Source: Alligator mississippiensis
Taxonomy: Eukaryota; Chordata; Crocodylia; Alligatoridae
Reading direction: 5' to 3'
Assembly: GCF_030867095.1 (NCBI RefSeq)
Contig: NC_081829.1
Location: forward strand, 89,861,261 to 89,925,260
Length of the DNA stretch: 64,000 nucleotides
The position numbers and the translations under genes were made by a program. Of the stretch, positions 45,276 to 57,525 are shown piece after piece (the first letter of the stretch is position 1; each line of letters starts with the position of its first letter). Under the pieces are notes generated by a model. That model ran no database searches, was not told where the DNA came from, and saw only the letters and a program-made list of their open reading frames with translations.

Positions 45276-47794
45276 CACAGCTTAGAAAGGTTGCTGGCTG
45301 CTGCCTTAAACAATAGATTTTATCTTAGTTTAAATAATTAGCAGAAGGCAGAGACTGAGAAGTAGCTGGACGTGTGTGATACAGGGGGGTGCTACAGGAA
45401 GGAAGAGAGTTAGCAAACAACTTAAATCAGTTCGCTAGCCTTTCATATCATCCATGCAAGGAAAAAAAACAAGGTTGTCCTTTACATGTCTTTGCTGCCA
45501 TATTAGATCTATTCTTAAATTAAAGGGGAGATGAAAAAGCAATCAAATATTATTAACGAGTCAGACCCTGTAAACTTAAAAAAGCCTAGATTTATGAATA
45601 AGATGGATTTAATAGCCCTGCTCTTAAATTCTGCATAAATTAGCCTGGTGTTGAGCATTACAGATCTGCTAATTGGTATAGTGATGGTGGGAAAGAAGGA
45701 CTTACTATGCTGGACAAAACTAACATTGTCAAAGGAGCAGATGAGAAAGCTCTTGTCCAATTTCAGTCACTGCGTTCCCACAGTATCCCACTAATGTTAA
45801 GCTCTGCTTGGGGCGAGGGATTGATTTGTGCAGATCTCCTTGCGAGCTCAGAGCATAAATTTGTCCTGCTGCTGTCTGGGCCTCTTCATTCACACAAGGG
45901 ATAGTGAGCATCCTGACAGGACGCATCTATGTCCTTAGGTATCCCTGGCATTCGCACACTACCCATAGAAAAGTTTAAAGTGTGAACTTTAGATCTGTCA
46001 CCTTAGGCAAGGATTTTGGAAGACCTTTCAAAGGGCTAGAAGAGAAGCAAAACTCCCAGCACACACCTCCAATGGAGACTTACCCTTTGGTCATTACTCT
46101 TCCTTCAGTTTCCGGTGTATGTCTTCAGCTTGAGAAGCTCCTGACAGCACAAATCCACGCTGTGTTAGAGGTATGTTGCCTTTTAAGAAGACTAGAACCA
46201 GTTCAGACCAGTTCTGTGAGTCTCCGCCCATATAAATCCAACAAAACATTTTCCAGCGTGACCTTATTGGTCTAGATGGTACCTATTTGTAAAGCTAATG
46301 TAGTGCCCAGATGCACTATAGGAGCCTCATTTTAGATAGCGATGTGTAGATTTTACGATTTTAAGAAGGGATCATTATGCAGAAATGTAGTCCGGGATTA
46401 GGTCCTTTGTTGCATTGGGGGTCAAATGATTTGCTTAGGGTCACATTGGTGCTAAGCCAGCCATTGGGCTCGGGATTCTCGGGTCCAAGCCCAGCGCCGT
46501 CATTGCAAGACCATTGGTCCTCTCTCAGGGCGTAGTTCATGCACCAAAGGACTGACAAGTTTTTAGTGTGTGCTTGATGTTAAGTGCCTAAATCTGGTGT
46601 TTAGGCACATAACACTGTGGTCACAGGTGCTGGTTCATGCCATAATTCCTGCTGGAGTTGCTTCTGTTGGGCTGAGGTGCCAGTATTTAGGAGCCCTGTT
46701 GGCTTAATTTCGTATGTGACATAAGTGAAGGATAACCAGAGGAGAAGAAAAGAAATAAGAATGGACGGTGGCTGCAAATCTATGCTGCCTTTTGACTGAC
46801 TTTAGACTAAAACGGCTTGGTGCTTCTCTCTATAGATAGAAAATCTCCTGGCTTACTCGCTTGTTGTATGCACCTCTTGGACTTTATTCAAATACATTTG
46901 TTGTTAATGATTTTCATAGGCGCGTATGAAAGTTAGGTTGCAAAGGTGTTTTTAAACATGCTCCTCTTCCTCAGATCATCCGAGCATACATTGACCTAGT
47001 AACTTTGAAAGTAAAGCAGTGGCAGGGTCCTCCTCTTACCTGATTTTTACCTGTGGCATATTGCAGAGTATTTTTGGTGTTGCTTTCATAACTTTCTTTG
47101 TAGCTGCAGTGTGTATGAAGGGCTGGGCTGGGCTGGGCAGGCTTTAGGGCTGTTTTGGGTAGATGCTTGCCTGCAAACGATTGCTTTTGATAGCTCAGAG
47201 GCCTCTTTTGGTCCAGTAGTCCCAAAACCTCATTGCATTTGCTGAAACCTGTGATGGTTACGCTACTGATATCTATGGAAGTGGCACTAGATACTTAACT
47301 TTAGGTAGGTACCCAGGCATTAGAGATATGTCAGTCCTCTAGATTCTTTAGACCTTCCCATTAAACTGGCACCTAATCTACACAGCCGTCTTCCTCTTCA
47401 GTTCTGTTTGCATTCATTCCCGAACCAGGGGTTGACTGTATTTTGTAACCAATTTTTCCTCCTTCCCTGTTGCTCTTAAGAAGCAAAGCTTGTTCTGGAG
47501 ATGACATCACTCAAAATATTAGACTATTCTTTTATTCTGGTCTGTTCCAGTTCTTAAATTCTGCCTTTCATCAAATGCATATTTTGTCTAGGAAACCTTA
47601 AGAGAACATTTGCATTATCATGCTCCAAAAAAAAAGCTTCCCAGCACTTTGAATAATCAAATTCCAAATTTTGACTGCAAACTACCCAGGCCTACCAGTA
47701 GCTTATGAGTTTTCAAGTTGATGTGACTGTGCATGTGGATTTTGGAGCATGTAAAATATTCAGCTCCTTTTAGGCTCCTCAGTAACTGAGAGCA
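45276..47794. other. intergenic, nothing recognised
   Basis: Searched for coiled-coil exons of CCDC172, the mammalian upstream neighbour, on the minus strand; none recognised. No clear repeat. Confidence 0.35.
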
Positions 47795-48110
47795 CTTTAC
47801 ACATCCGTGGGGAGGAGGGGCGGCTCTTTAATTAAAGCGGCTCTGAGAGCCTCTCTAATTAAAGCACCACTGAATCTCTTGTATCAGCATCCCCGTGCTT
47901 AAAAATGGTGCTGGAGATGCTTGAACTGAAGCTCATTCAATGAGCTTTAGTTTAAGTGCCCCTGCCACCATTTTTAAGCGTGGGGATGCTGATACACGAG
48001 ATGCAGGAGACTGCTGGAACACGGTACTTGCCATGGTCCAGCAGACTCAATTAATCGATTACAGCATAATTATAGCGTGTCAGACCAGCCTCCATGCATG
48101 TGTACAGGCA
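47795..48110. mobile_element. foldback MITE-like repeat, same family as 26.6 kb
   Basis: gtatcagcatccccgtgctt..aaaatggtg...gaagctcatt (47881-47940) pairs with its inverse aatgagctttag...caccattttt..aagcgtggggatgctgatac (47939-47995); the centre is near 47940. 'taattaaagcggct' and 'gctcattcaatgagc' are shared with the element at 26.6-26.9 kb. Confidence 0.7.
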
Positions 48111-48647
48111 CCCTGAGACATGTCACAAAATAAAAATTCAGCTTTTAAGACAGTATTACAGGTGTGGACACATGGTGCCTTCCAAGTCGCATTAAAGGTG
48201 TATCTGAACCTAATAGCCCACTGGGCTAGTGTGGTGAAGACCACACTGGTTTCTGTAGCCAATGGCACATGAGGGAGTGATGTGACTGGCATTGCATCAG
48301 TCTGCCCTGCACTCCCCTGCCTGAGTGACCAAGTACCTAATTACAGCTGGATCAACTAGGGTGAACCTTTGAAATGAGTCAGAACAGGGCTTGCTTGGTT
48401 TTATACCTTTGGAGCCAGAGCGAGATGGATTACCCGCTTTGGGGGAGCTGGTGATGTATCTGCTCTCAAGTACACTGTGTGATCTGAGATGGATTACTCT
48501 GTGGTAGTCTTGTCATGTATGCACACGTGCATGCTTTCTGCAGATACATCGCTGCTGGTCTCATTATCCAGAGCAAAACTTCTGGCTTGCTTAGAGTATT
48601 TTGAGGTGAATATGCTGGGAACCCTTTACAGCTATGTTGCTGTCAAC

Positions 48648-49015
48648 TGGGGGTGCGCGGATCGGTCCTAGGGGGTATGCACTGGCGGGCAGGGACAGAG
48701 CGCCTCTGCCTCCCAGGAGCAGGGCCAGGATGGGGCAAAGGCAAAAGCAATCCTTTGTAGGGAGGGAGGAAGCTCGCACACGGCAGCCGCCACTGCCGCA
48801 CACCAGCCTATTGAGCTTCCCTGCCCCGCAGAGGGGCACTTCTGCCCTCACCCCAGCTTGGTGAGCTTCCCTGCCTCACCCCTGCCCTGCTCCTGGGAGG
48901 TGGTGGCACTCCATCCCCGCCCACCCACTCGGCGTCAGGCCGCACACTATCCCCCACCCCCTGCTCGGCGTCCAGCTGCCAGGGATACTTAGACTAAAAA
49001 AGATTGAACACCCCT
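48648..49015. mobile_element. GC-rich foldback element, hAT-like end
   Basis: gcgggcagggacagagcgcc..cctcccaggagcagggc (48692-48731) pairs with gccctgctcctgggagg..ggcactccatccccgcccac (about 48889-48927); the centre is near 48810. The right end inverted reads caggggtgttcaatcttttt. The left end is gggggtgcgcgg. No coding content. Confidence 0.6.
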
Positions 49016-49489
49016 GCTGTATAGCAATGAATGTGAGAGCACACCTCCTTCTCTAGCACCTCGCAGAACAAGAATACAGGGAAGTCAAGGGCTAATCATG
49101 ACACTTTCTATTTTGTAACACCTCGCTTAAAGGATTTACCTGAATTGTATTTTGAATACTAACTTCCTGATGATAGGAAGCTTGTAAATGAGCAATGCTT
49201 ACCAGCAATAACTTTATAAAAAGTTTTTCCTTTAATCTGAATGAGCAACTTCAATCTCCATTTGTTGCCTGTGTAGAAATGGGTGAGTCACAAAATGCCC
49301 AGTCTTAATCCCACAAAGAGCTGGAGCATTTGGGTCTATGGTTTCTAGCCAGTCTGTCTGAAGAGGGGTGGACTTGCTTTGAAGGTTGGATACAAAGCTG
49401 GATTGGGATTCCTGCCAGATTCCTAGAATTCATTAGGCTGGTGAACTAAATCTAGAACTGGCTTAGGTCTAATGCAGTGACTTTCATTG
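49016..49489. other. intergenic, nothing recognised
   Basis: No exon or repeat was recognised between the foldback and the RTE LINE. Confidence 0.35.
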
Positions 49490-51660
49490 ATGGTGGTAAT
49501 CCCTCTATTCAAGGATTCATTGATGAACTCTATCACGGTTTCATTCATTGATTGAACTCTACCACGGTTCATTGATTGGTTTTGTGATGACTTAATAGTC
49601 CAATCCTTGAGTCACAGATCTGTCCACAGAAGTTGTTTTTGCAGGGGAGAGTAGGGTGCACTGGGATTCCTCTCCTTTTCCTGCCTCCTCTTTCTCTTCT
49701 CTGCTTTGAATGCAAGACCCTTTCCTTAAAATGGGTTACCACTTGGTTGAGGTTGAAGTGCCGCTGAAGTCGTTTGGCAGCCAGCTTCTCCCAACTCTTG
49801 ATGTTGGTATTAGTTTTCTTGAGGTTTGCCTACAGTGCGTCCTTATAGCATTTCCTTTGGTGACCACAAGACCTTGGGCTGTTACTGGGAGTAGAGGACT
49901 TGTTTTGGGAGTTGAGAGTCAGGCATCTACATACAATGACTGGTCCAGGCAAGCTGGTGCTTGAGGATCACCGACTCAATGCTGGTAACATTGGCTTCAG
50001 CAAGGATGCTGGCATTTGTGTGATGATCTTCCAATTTGATGTGGAGGATTTTCCAGAGGCATTGTTGTTGATACTTCTCCAGGCTCACCCACATTTTCAC
50101 ATTCATAGAGGAAGGTGGAGAAGTCTCTCTGTTCCCTGGGCTGGGGGGCAGGATGGGCACAGAGCCGCATCCCTCACTCGACTATATGGGTGCATTGGCT
50201 GGATGTTCATAATAGATCTGACAAGACTGTAATCTGTCCACCAGTCAGTAGTTCTTCACGTGGCTCGCATGATAAAGATATCCATTCAATCATAGGCTTT
50301 AACAATAACATGGTGCTGGTGCTTAGAGTGAGGGTGTCTTCAAGTGGTCTTGTATTTGTCTCTCTGTTTCAAGATGGCATTCATCATAACAAGACCAAGC
50401 TCCTCACATTTGCTCAGGAGAAGGGTGCCATTGGCGCTGGCTTTCCCTACTTCTTCTTTCCTGGTTAGTTGTACTGCTCCAGAGCACCAGGTCCCATCAT
50501 ACTCTGGCACTGAAGTGGCTAGGAGAATGATCTTGTCCTCCTTGTGAGTATTAGTTACTATATTTTCAAGGTTGGAGTAGAATTGTTCTTTGACGTCATT
50601 GTCAGCATCAAGCACTGGGGCATCTGCATTGATGTTGGTGGTGAACTGGTTGTTGCTGAGCTTAAGATGCGAGGGTCATAAGACATTCATTAATGCCCAC
50701 AGGGAGCTCCGTAAGTTGACTAATGGGGTGATTCTTGATGGTGAAGTCAACCTCATGAATGCGTCTGTCTTGAGTCTGTTTCCCCTTCCAGAAAAAAATG
50801 TAACTTTCTCCCACTTTCGTCAGCCGACCGTCATCCGGTGATCTTGTCTGTCTCAGAGCTGCAGTGTTGATGCAGTATCTTGCCAGTTCCCTGGAGATGA
50901 TGGCAGTTCTTCTTTCTGGTCTTTTGTTGTCTTAGTTATTCATCAAGGTGCAAAAAGGTTCCATGTTGCAAAAATTATTTTCTTGTGATGTTTTTGACTG
51001 CAGAGGGAGCGATCCTCCTGGACTCAGTTATCCAGCCAAGAGCAGCTAAGACGGCCTAAGTTTAGGGAACCTTTTCTATTCCCTTCCTCATGGGGTGAAC
51101 AGAGGGGGATCCTGAACAGGACTGTTCAGTCATGGTAGCAGCTGCTACATTGTACTCCCATGTCAACTCAGGTGCAAGATGACCATCAAGCTACTGCTGC
51201 CTGTGTGCAGATCCATGGTTGGAGGCTGCCGGATTCTCTAGTCCCAGCTCAGTCACAGCTGGTCCATTGTTGTGGGCTTTTGGTACTTGGTACCAGAAGA
51301 GTGTTTTGTTTCCTGTGTTAGAAGCCTGTGCCCAACTGTTTAACATGAGGAAGGTAGTGTGCAGAAGCAGCAACCACACAATCTTGACAAGATGGAGATC
51401 TGAGCCCAGTTGCAAGGGAGAGCCCTAGATGACAGGAGATGTCCATCAAGCTGCAGGTTTCTTCCATCTTTACAGCTGTTGAGATCCTGACATCATCTTC
51501 TGCATGACTCGCCACTGAGGACTTGGGGTTGGACTGTGGTTTGTCAGGAACCTCTCGTCAGGTCTGTTTGTTGTGACCCTGCCAAGAATGAGAGACTCCA
51601 GGTGGCATATCTCTGAGGATCATTGGGACACATACACCTCTCCACCACTACAAGGTCTTG
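49490..51660 (-). mobile_element. RTE-type LINE, decayed, with internal deletion
   Basis: Minus strand, 5' end near 51660. A noncoding leader ('ttgtagtggtggagaggtgt' onward) precedes an endonuclease domain: NKRPERRTA.., LTKVGESYIFFWKGK, LPVGINECLMTL, DADNDVKEQFYSNLENIVTN (50556-50610), KEEVGKASANGTLLLSKCEE, SKHQHHVIV, WWTDYSLV. These follow the order of RTE proteins often labelled craniofacial-development-protein-2-like. Past about 50110 the sequence jumps to the far C-terminus: EKYQQQCLWKILHIKLEDHH, ASILAEANVTSIESVILKHQ, LAWTSH, and a final CGQICDSRIGLLSHHKTN zinc-knuckle-like end. The whole reverse transcriptase core is missing. The GDFN site reads ATSV. Several stops. The 3' end has a near-tandem 'ttgattgaactctaccacgg' motif (49520-49580). 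Confidence 0.88.
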
Positions 51661-52214
51661 GTCCATGGAGAAGGTAGTGATTGCCTAGAAAAAATAAATG
51701 TGCAAATCCACATTCAGAATTCATAATGTTATTGGCTTCCATGAACTTTGCCCACTTAAAGCAAGGCAGACTTTCATCTTTAGTTGTGTTTTCTCTCTTC
51801 ATAATCTTGGGCTGTTTGCTTGTGTTTCCAGGTTCAGCAGTCGTTGCTCTTATTTTTAGGGTAGCATCCCAAAAATATTGCATTTCTCTTAGATTTTTGA
51901 GGGTTTTAGTTCGTGATGTACCAAAGCATTGCTGGCATAACCACAGCCAAGTCTGTGGAATTTGAGATCACCGGGGAGCTTGATATATATTTCTGCTTGT
52001 TCTAATATCTCTAGCCCTGCCGTATTTTTTAATTCACCTTTATAACTGATTGACGCTCAGAATTTATGTTTGGTGGGAAAGTCTGACGTTTCAAAATTTC
52101 TGTTAGCTCCAAATCAGAACAAAAAAATGAAATTTCCAGCAAAACAAATTCTAAAAAGAAATAAGTTATCAGCTACCAAAGCAACCTTCTCAAAATGCTT
52201 CATGGTCAGTCTCC
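51661..52214. other. intergenic, nothing recognised
   Basis: AT-rich, no exon or repeat recognised. Confidence 0.35.
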
Positions 52215-52425
52215 CTGCTTGGAAGCAGGGTCAGGTAGACCCCTTGTAGATTGTCTGACCTGTTTTTAGACATTTCCAATGAGGAGGATTCCACAATCTG
52301 TTCCAGTCCTTGACTTCATTTAGAGTTAGAACATTTCTCTTAATAGCCAGCCTAAATCTCGCTTGCTGCAAACTAAGCTGATTTCTTCTTGTTCTGTTCT
52401 TGCTGGTAATGACAAACCAATGACA
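52215..52425 (-). mobile_element. old CR1/L3-like LINE fragment
   Basis: 'aggaggattccacaatctgt', 'tccagtccttgacttcattt' and 'ttgctgcaaactaagctgat' form a diverged minus-strand CR1/L3 3' ORF end. No open frame. Confidence 0.6.
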
Positions 52426-53223
52426 AGATCAAGGTGTTTCATTTTGTTAAGCTTGTAGCACTTCATTTTAATTTATGAACATTATACTTTATAATATATG
52501 AAAGGCAAAACGTTTTGTCCTTTTATAATGGAGCATGTACAAGATAATCAAAATGATATAATTGAAGTGATGGCTTTAAATAATTCTTTTAAGAAAATCT
52601 TGATGTATTCAGCACATTTCTATAAAATGTTTCAGTTTTGTTGAGTCACTATTTTCTAATGGAAAACTGTCCCACTGGAAAATGTTCAGCTGCCTACCTT
52701 ATTCACCTACTGCCTACCCTTCGTGTGTCATCCCCCCGCCCCACCCCCAGCTCTAAATTTGTTAGGCTTTCTTTACATGTCTTACTAACCAGAATCAGGC
52801 TTTGGATTCTTATTGATAGGATACATTTCCCCCCCGAGAGAGGAAAATAGTTCCCAGACAGTCATCTGATAGTCATTCATTGAGTAATTGTGATATGTAG
52901 AAATGTCAGACTGGATGACCTAATGGGTTTCTTTGCTTTTGAAATATATAGGTTGGTGCAAATGACATTCTGTCACTCATAGTGAAGGGAATACAATAGC
53001 CAGAATGGTGACCCATTACTAGGAGTCTGTCAGCATTTGGGTGGGTGAAAGTCCCAGTAGATTGCAAGTCTAGATGACTTCGCAAATACAGTGACCTTGT
53101 GGAGGGGCTGATTTACAGTGAATACCACTGGTTTTCCATATCATCGGCTCCAGTAATTCCAAAGTAGATCAACACCGTGGTCATTCAGTGGTCCCATGCC
53201 TATGGCTCTTTTGTCTCAGGATT

Positions 53224-53262
53224 GTGTGTGTGTGTGAGAGAGAGAGAAGGGGTAGAGAGAGG
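53224..53262. repeat. compound (TG)n(AG)n microsatellite
   Basis: 'tgtgtgtgtgtgtgagagag' runs into 'agagaagg...agagaga', a short compound simple repeat. Confidence 0.85.
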
Positions 53263-53924
53263 GTCATTTCCATAGCTCAAACAGTGCCTGTTACCAGAGA
53301 CGATCCTAGCAGGGTGCAGAGCCCGGGGCAAATCAGCCTGTGTTTGGCCCGGATGTGAAGAACCCAGCAGTGGGAGGGGTGGGGGGTTGCAAGCAGCTGG
53401 ATGTGAAGCCAGCAGCAGTGATGGCATGGAGTCACCAGCACTATGCGGGCCCTGCAGGAGGGGCCATTATCTCCCCGCTCGCCCCCCCACCCCAAAGCTT
53501 GGGGCCCAGGGCAGTCTCCCTGATTTGTGCCCTCCCCCTCAGGGACTTTGTATACATTTGTACATCATACCGTGACTTAGATATAAACTCCCTGAGCTGG
53601 GACCTGCCTCTGTCTGTTTTTCAGAAAGCCTAGCTCAGTCATCATACTGTTTATTTATAATTATTTAAATAACAGCTTCTCTAACCAGGCCATTGGTAAA
53701 GTCCTTCCTTCAGAAGTAACACTTCTGCAGCTGCTCTGAGTTTCTCAGCAGGTCCTGCTTTACCTTTATAATAAGACTAGTCCTTTCCTGGCTGGAAATG
53801 GGGTATATGCCCTCTGCCACAGCATGCGTCTGTGGCTGGCACTGTTTTGAACCATCCTTCATGTCTGGCATTGACCCAGACCATACAAGCTGCTGCAAGC
53901 CTGCCTGCCTTGCTTGCATGCACC
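53263..53924. other. GC-rich block then AT-rich spacer
   Basis: 53285-53530 is GC rich ('gcagagcccggggcaaatca') and may be another interspersed repeat; its class is unknown. 53630-53920 shows nothing recognisable. Confidence 0.35.
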
Positions 53925-55915
53925 TAGAATGCATGCACTCAGGGACCTAGCAGACCTCCTGAGGCTAAAAAGAAAGGCCTACAAAGGATGGAGGATGGGA
54001 GTCACCTCCAAGGAGGATTATTCTGCACTGGTCCGGTCCTGTAGGGAGCAGACCAGGAAAGCCAAGGCTGCAACTGAACTCCAGCTAGCTTTGAGCATCA
54101 AGGACAATAAAAAGTCCTTTTTCAGATAAGTGGGGAGCCGGAGGAAAAGCAGGGGCAACGTTGGACCCCTGCTGAACCAGATGGGGCAACTGACAACTGA
54201 CGCCCAGGAAAAAGCCAACCTATTAAATAGGTACTTTGTGTCAGTCTTTCATCGGGTCAATGGGACGCCCGTGCCCGCTACAGGGCCTGGAAGTCCGGAT
54301 GAGGGTGATCCCCTGCCCTCAATTAATGCTGACTTCATGAAGGAACATCTTGAGAAGCTGGATACCTTCAAGTCAGCCGGCCCTGACAATCTTCACCCCA
54401 GGGTACTCAAGGAGCTGGCGAGCATCATAGCCCAGCCTCTAGCGCGGATCTTTGAGAACTCCTGGTGCTCTGGTGTAGTGCCCGAAGACTGGAAGAAGGC
54501 CAATGTGGTGCCTATCTTCAAGAAAGGGAGGAAAGTGGATCCGGCTAACTATAGGCCCATCAGCCTGACTTCTATCCCAGGGAAGATCTTAGAAAAGCTT
54601 ATTAAGGAGGCCATCCTTAATGGACTGGCCGACGCCAACATCTTAAGGGATAGCCAGCACGGGTTTGTTGCGGGTAGGTCTTGCTTGACCAATCTCATTT
54701 CCTTCTACGACCAGGTGACCTATCACCTGGACAAGGGAGATGAGATTGATGTCATATATCTTGACTTCAAAAAAGCCTTCGATCTGGTTTCCCATGATTG
54801 CCTCTTGGAGAAACTGGCCAATTGTCGCCTTGGGTCCTCCACGATCCACTGGCTGGAAAACTGGCTCCGGGGTCAGACCCAGAGGGTAGTAATTGATGGA
54901 AGTCGCTCATCATGGTGTCCTGTGACCAGTGGGGTCCCCCAGGGCTCTGTCCTTGGACCCATACTGTTCAACATCTTCATTAACGATGTGGACACTGGAG
55001 TCAGAAGTGGACTGGCCAAGTTCGCAGATGACACCAAACTTTGGGGCAAAGCATCCACACCAGAAGACAGGCGGGTGATCCAGGCTGACCTGGACAGGCT
55101 CAGCAAGTGGGCGGACGAGAATCTGATGGTGTTCAACGCCGATAAATGCAAGGTTCTCCACCTTGGGAAAAAAACCCGCAGCATCCTTATAGGCTTGGCA
55201 GTGCTATGTTGGCTAGCACTATGGAAGAGAGAGACTTGGGGGTCATCATTGACCACAAGATGAACATGAGCCTGCAATGCGATGCGGCGGCTAGTAAAGC
55301 GACCAAAACGCTGGCTTGCATCCATAGATGCTTCTCAAGCAAATCCCGGGACATCATTCTCCCCCTGTACTCGGCCTTAGTGAGGCCGCAGCTGGAGTAC
55401 TGCGTCCAGTTTTGGGCTCCACAATTCAAAAAGGATGTGGAGAAGCTTGAGAGAGTGCAGAGGAGAGCCACGCGCATGATCAGAGGTCAGGGAAGCAAAC
55501 CCTACGATGACAGGCTGAGAGCCCTGGGGCTCTTTAGCCTGAAAAAGTGCAGGCTCAGGGGTGATCTGATGGCCACCTACAAGTTTATCAGGGGTGACCA
55601 CCAGTATCTGGGGGAACGTTTGTTCACCAGAGCGCCCCAAGGGATGACGAGGTCGAATGGTCACAAACTACTACAAGATCGTTTCAGGCTGGACATAAGG
55701 AAGAATTTCTTTACTGTCCGAGCCCCCAAGGTCTGGAACAGCCTGCCACTGGAGGTGGTTCAAGCGCCTACATTGAACACCTTCAAGATGAAACTGGATG
55801 CTTATCTTGCTGGGATCCTATGACCCCAGCTGACTTCCTGCCCTTTGGGCGGGGGGCTGGACTCGATGATCTTCTGAGGTCCCTTCCAGCCCTAATGTCT
55901 ATGAAATCTATGAGA
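53925..55915 (+). mobile_element. best-preserved CR1 LINE copy
   Basis: A 5'-truncated CR1 that keeps about 630 codons of ORF2, its 3'UTR 'ggactcgatgatcttctgag' and the tail ending near 55915. It lacks the endonuclease half. It looks the youngest copy here: the frame is open for 377 codons and the flanking pieces align without gaps. It lies beyond the far (5') side of PNLIPRP3 and is unlikely to affect it. Confidence 0.97.
53932..55823 (+). CDS. CR1 ORF2 reverse transcriptase, nearly open
   Basis: The first piece, HALRDLADLLRLKRKAYKGW to KDNKKSFFR, ends at a TAA (54127-54129). The main 377-codon frame (54130-55263) carries [36 protein letters not shown], motif A VIYLDFKKAFD (residues 208-218), motif [21 protein letters not shown] (from 267) and motif C KFADDTKLWG (Phe at 298). 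The catalytic Asp residues are present. At a run of seven A's (about 55166-55172) the homology moves to another frame, NPQHPYRLGSAMLASTMEER to LNTFKMKLDAYLAGIL, ending 55823. So one stop and one frameshift separate it from an open RT half, and the endonuclease is missing. It cannot be active as it stands. Confidence 0.95.
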
Positions 55916-57525
55916 ATACACTGCTTCATGTGGCCCCCTGGTTGCATGCTGCAGCAAATTGGGACAGGCATAGCAAGAAAAGCAGGAACAGGTAGTGTAA
56001 GGAAGCATTTGATAAAGTAGTTTCTCTCCTGAGGGGTGCATAAGTTATTCCGCTGTATGAGGCACCCCCTGATTTTGATCAGGGGTGTAAGAGAGAAACT
56101 TAATTTCACTTGCACTGTCTGGCATTCGGTGGGTGTATCTTACACTGCCTTTGTACTTCACAAGAGCTAAACTCAGCCCTGACGTGACCAGAGGCAGAGC
56201 CATTGAAGTCCATGGCCGCGTTCTGCTTTATTTGCCATCTGTTGAGTTTTATAAGTGACTTGAATTAGGGCCAGTCCCAGCTCGGGATATATGATTTGAA
56301 CCCAGGCTGATGTCAGTCCTCGTGTTATAAACCTAGCATGGCTCATAGTAAGTGGGTGTGAAGGGACTGTTTTTCCTGTTCTTGCTGCACCTTTATTTTC
56401 AGTCTCTTTTTATTGTGGGCCAGATTCTGACTCTTTTAATTACGTTGCAGCTAATGTGTGCAATTACCCAGTGTAAGCAAAAGCGCCAGCCTCCAGCCCT
56501 GTACTGTGCCAGTTCGGTTTGCTTTGTACTTTGGCCTGTCACATTCCTTTGCACCTTGCATTTCTTTGATGGCTGGTTTATACCAGTCACTTAATATGTG
56601 TGTTATAGGCTACCTTACTGGTATCTAGTGATCTGTAGTGGTCATGCTGGTCCTTGTCCCCATTTTTGGACTCGCCTACCACACCTTAATGGGAGTTAAC
56701 AAATAATGTACCAAAAAAAAAGGGAACCGGCAACTCGCGTATGATGATAGGTGCCCTGTATACTGGCCTCCATCACAGCGCTCCACCCCTCCTCATGCCC
56801 TGTCCATGCCCGACCAACTCAAATCTTGGAGATCTGTCCTTCTGGCAGCTGTGAACCCTTCACCCAGCTTGCAGGTTCAGTGAGTTTGGTTTGCCGTCAG
56901 CTCTCTCTGTGGCCTCAGTAAGGAAATTAGTCTATTCCAGCCTCACTGAGTTACCTGGAGTCCTTTGGAGGGGCCTCTGCCAATGTCTGTCTCTTCTACT
57001 GCAGCCCCTCCAGGTAGCAGGGCTCAAAAGAAGGCCTTCTCATGTCACCCTCAACACCTCCCCCACCCCCTCCCCCATTGGCTGCCTGGTTCCTGGTACC
57101 TCACTGTCAGTCATTCGGCTGTCATGGCTGTGTCGTCCATGCCACCATAAATCCTAGGTCACTTAAGTCCATGTGGTTTTATGCCTCTGTGTAGACTGTT
57201 GCAATGCACTTGGTTGCCCATTGGTTCCCTCTCCAGGTCACCGACCTTCTCTAGTGTTACCTCTCTTATGGGTCCTTCCAACTTGCCTGACCACTCGGGG
57301 ACATCTCCTGCACAGCTGGTTCCAGATGACTTTGAAATGGCCCGCAATGGGATAACGGGCCGCCCGTCCATCTCCAGTAAGTGTTTTGCCGCCTTTCTTC
57401 TCTCAAACAGGGGCTGGTACTGTCCCCTGTTACAATGTGCTGTCATTTTTATTCTTGTTGAACATAGTCTACTGGTGCCATGAGACTCAGCCCAGTTCAC
57501 TCTGGGCTGTGTTTGGCCTCTGTGG
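55916..57525. other. intergenic, nothing recognised
   Basis: No exon or repeat recognised. Frames at 56352-56594 and 57181-57483 have no recognisable product. Confidence 0.35.
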
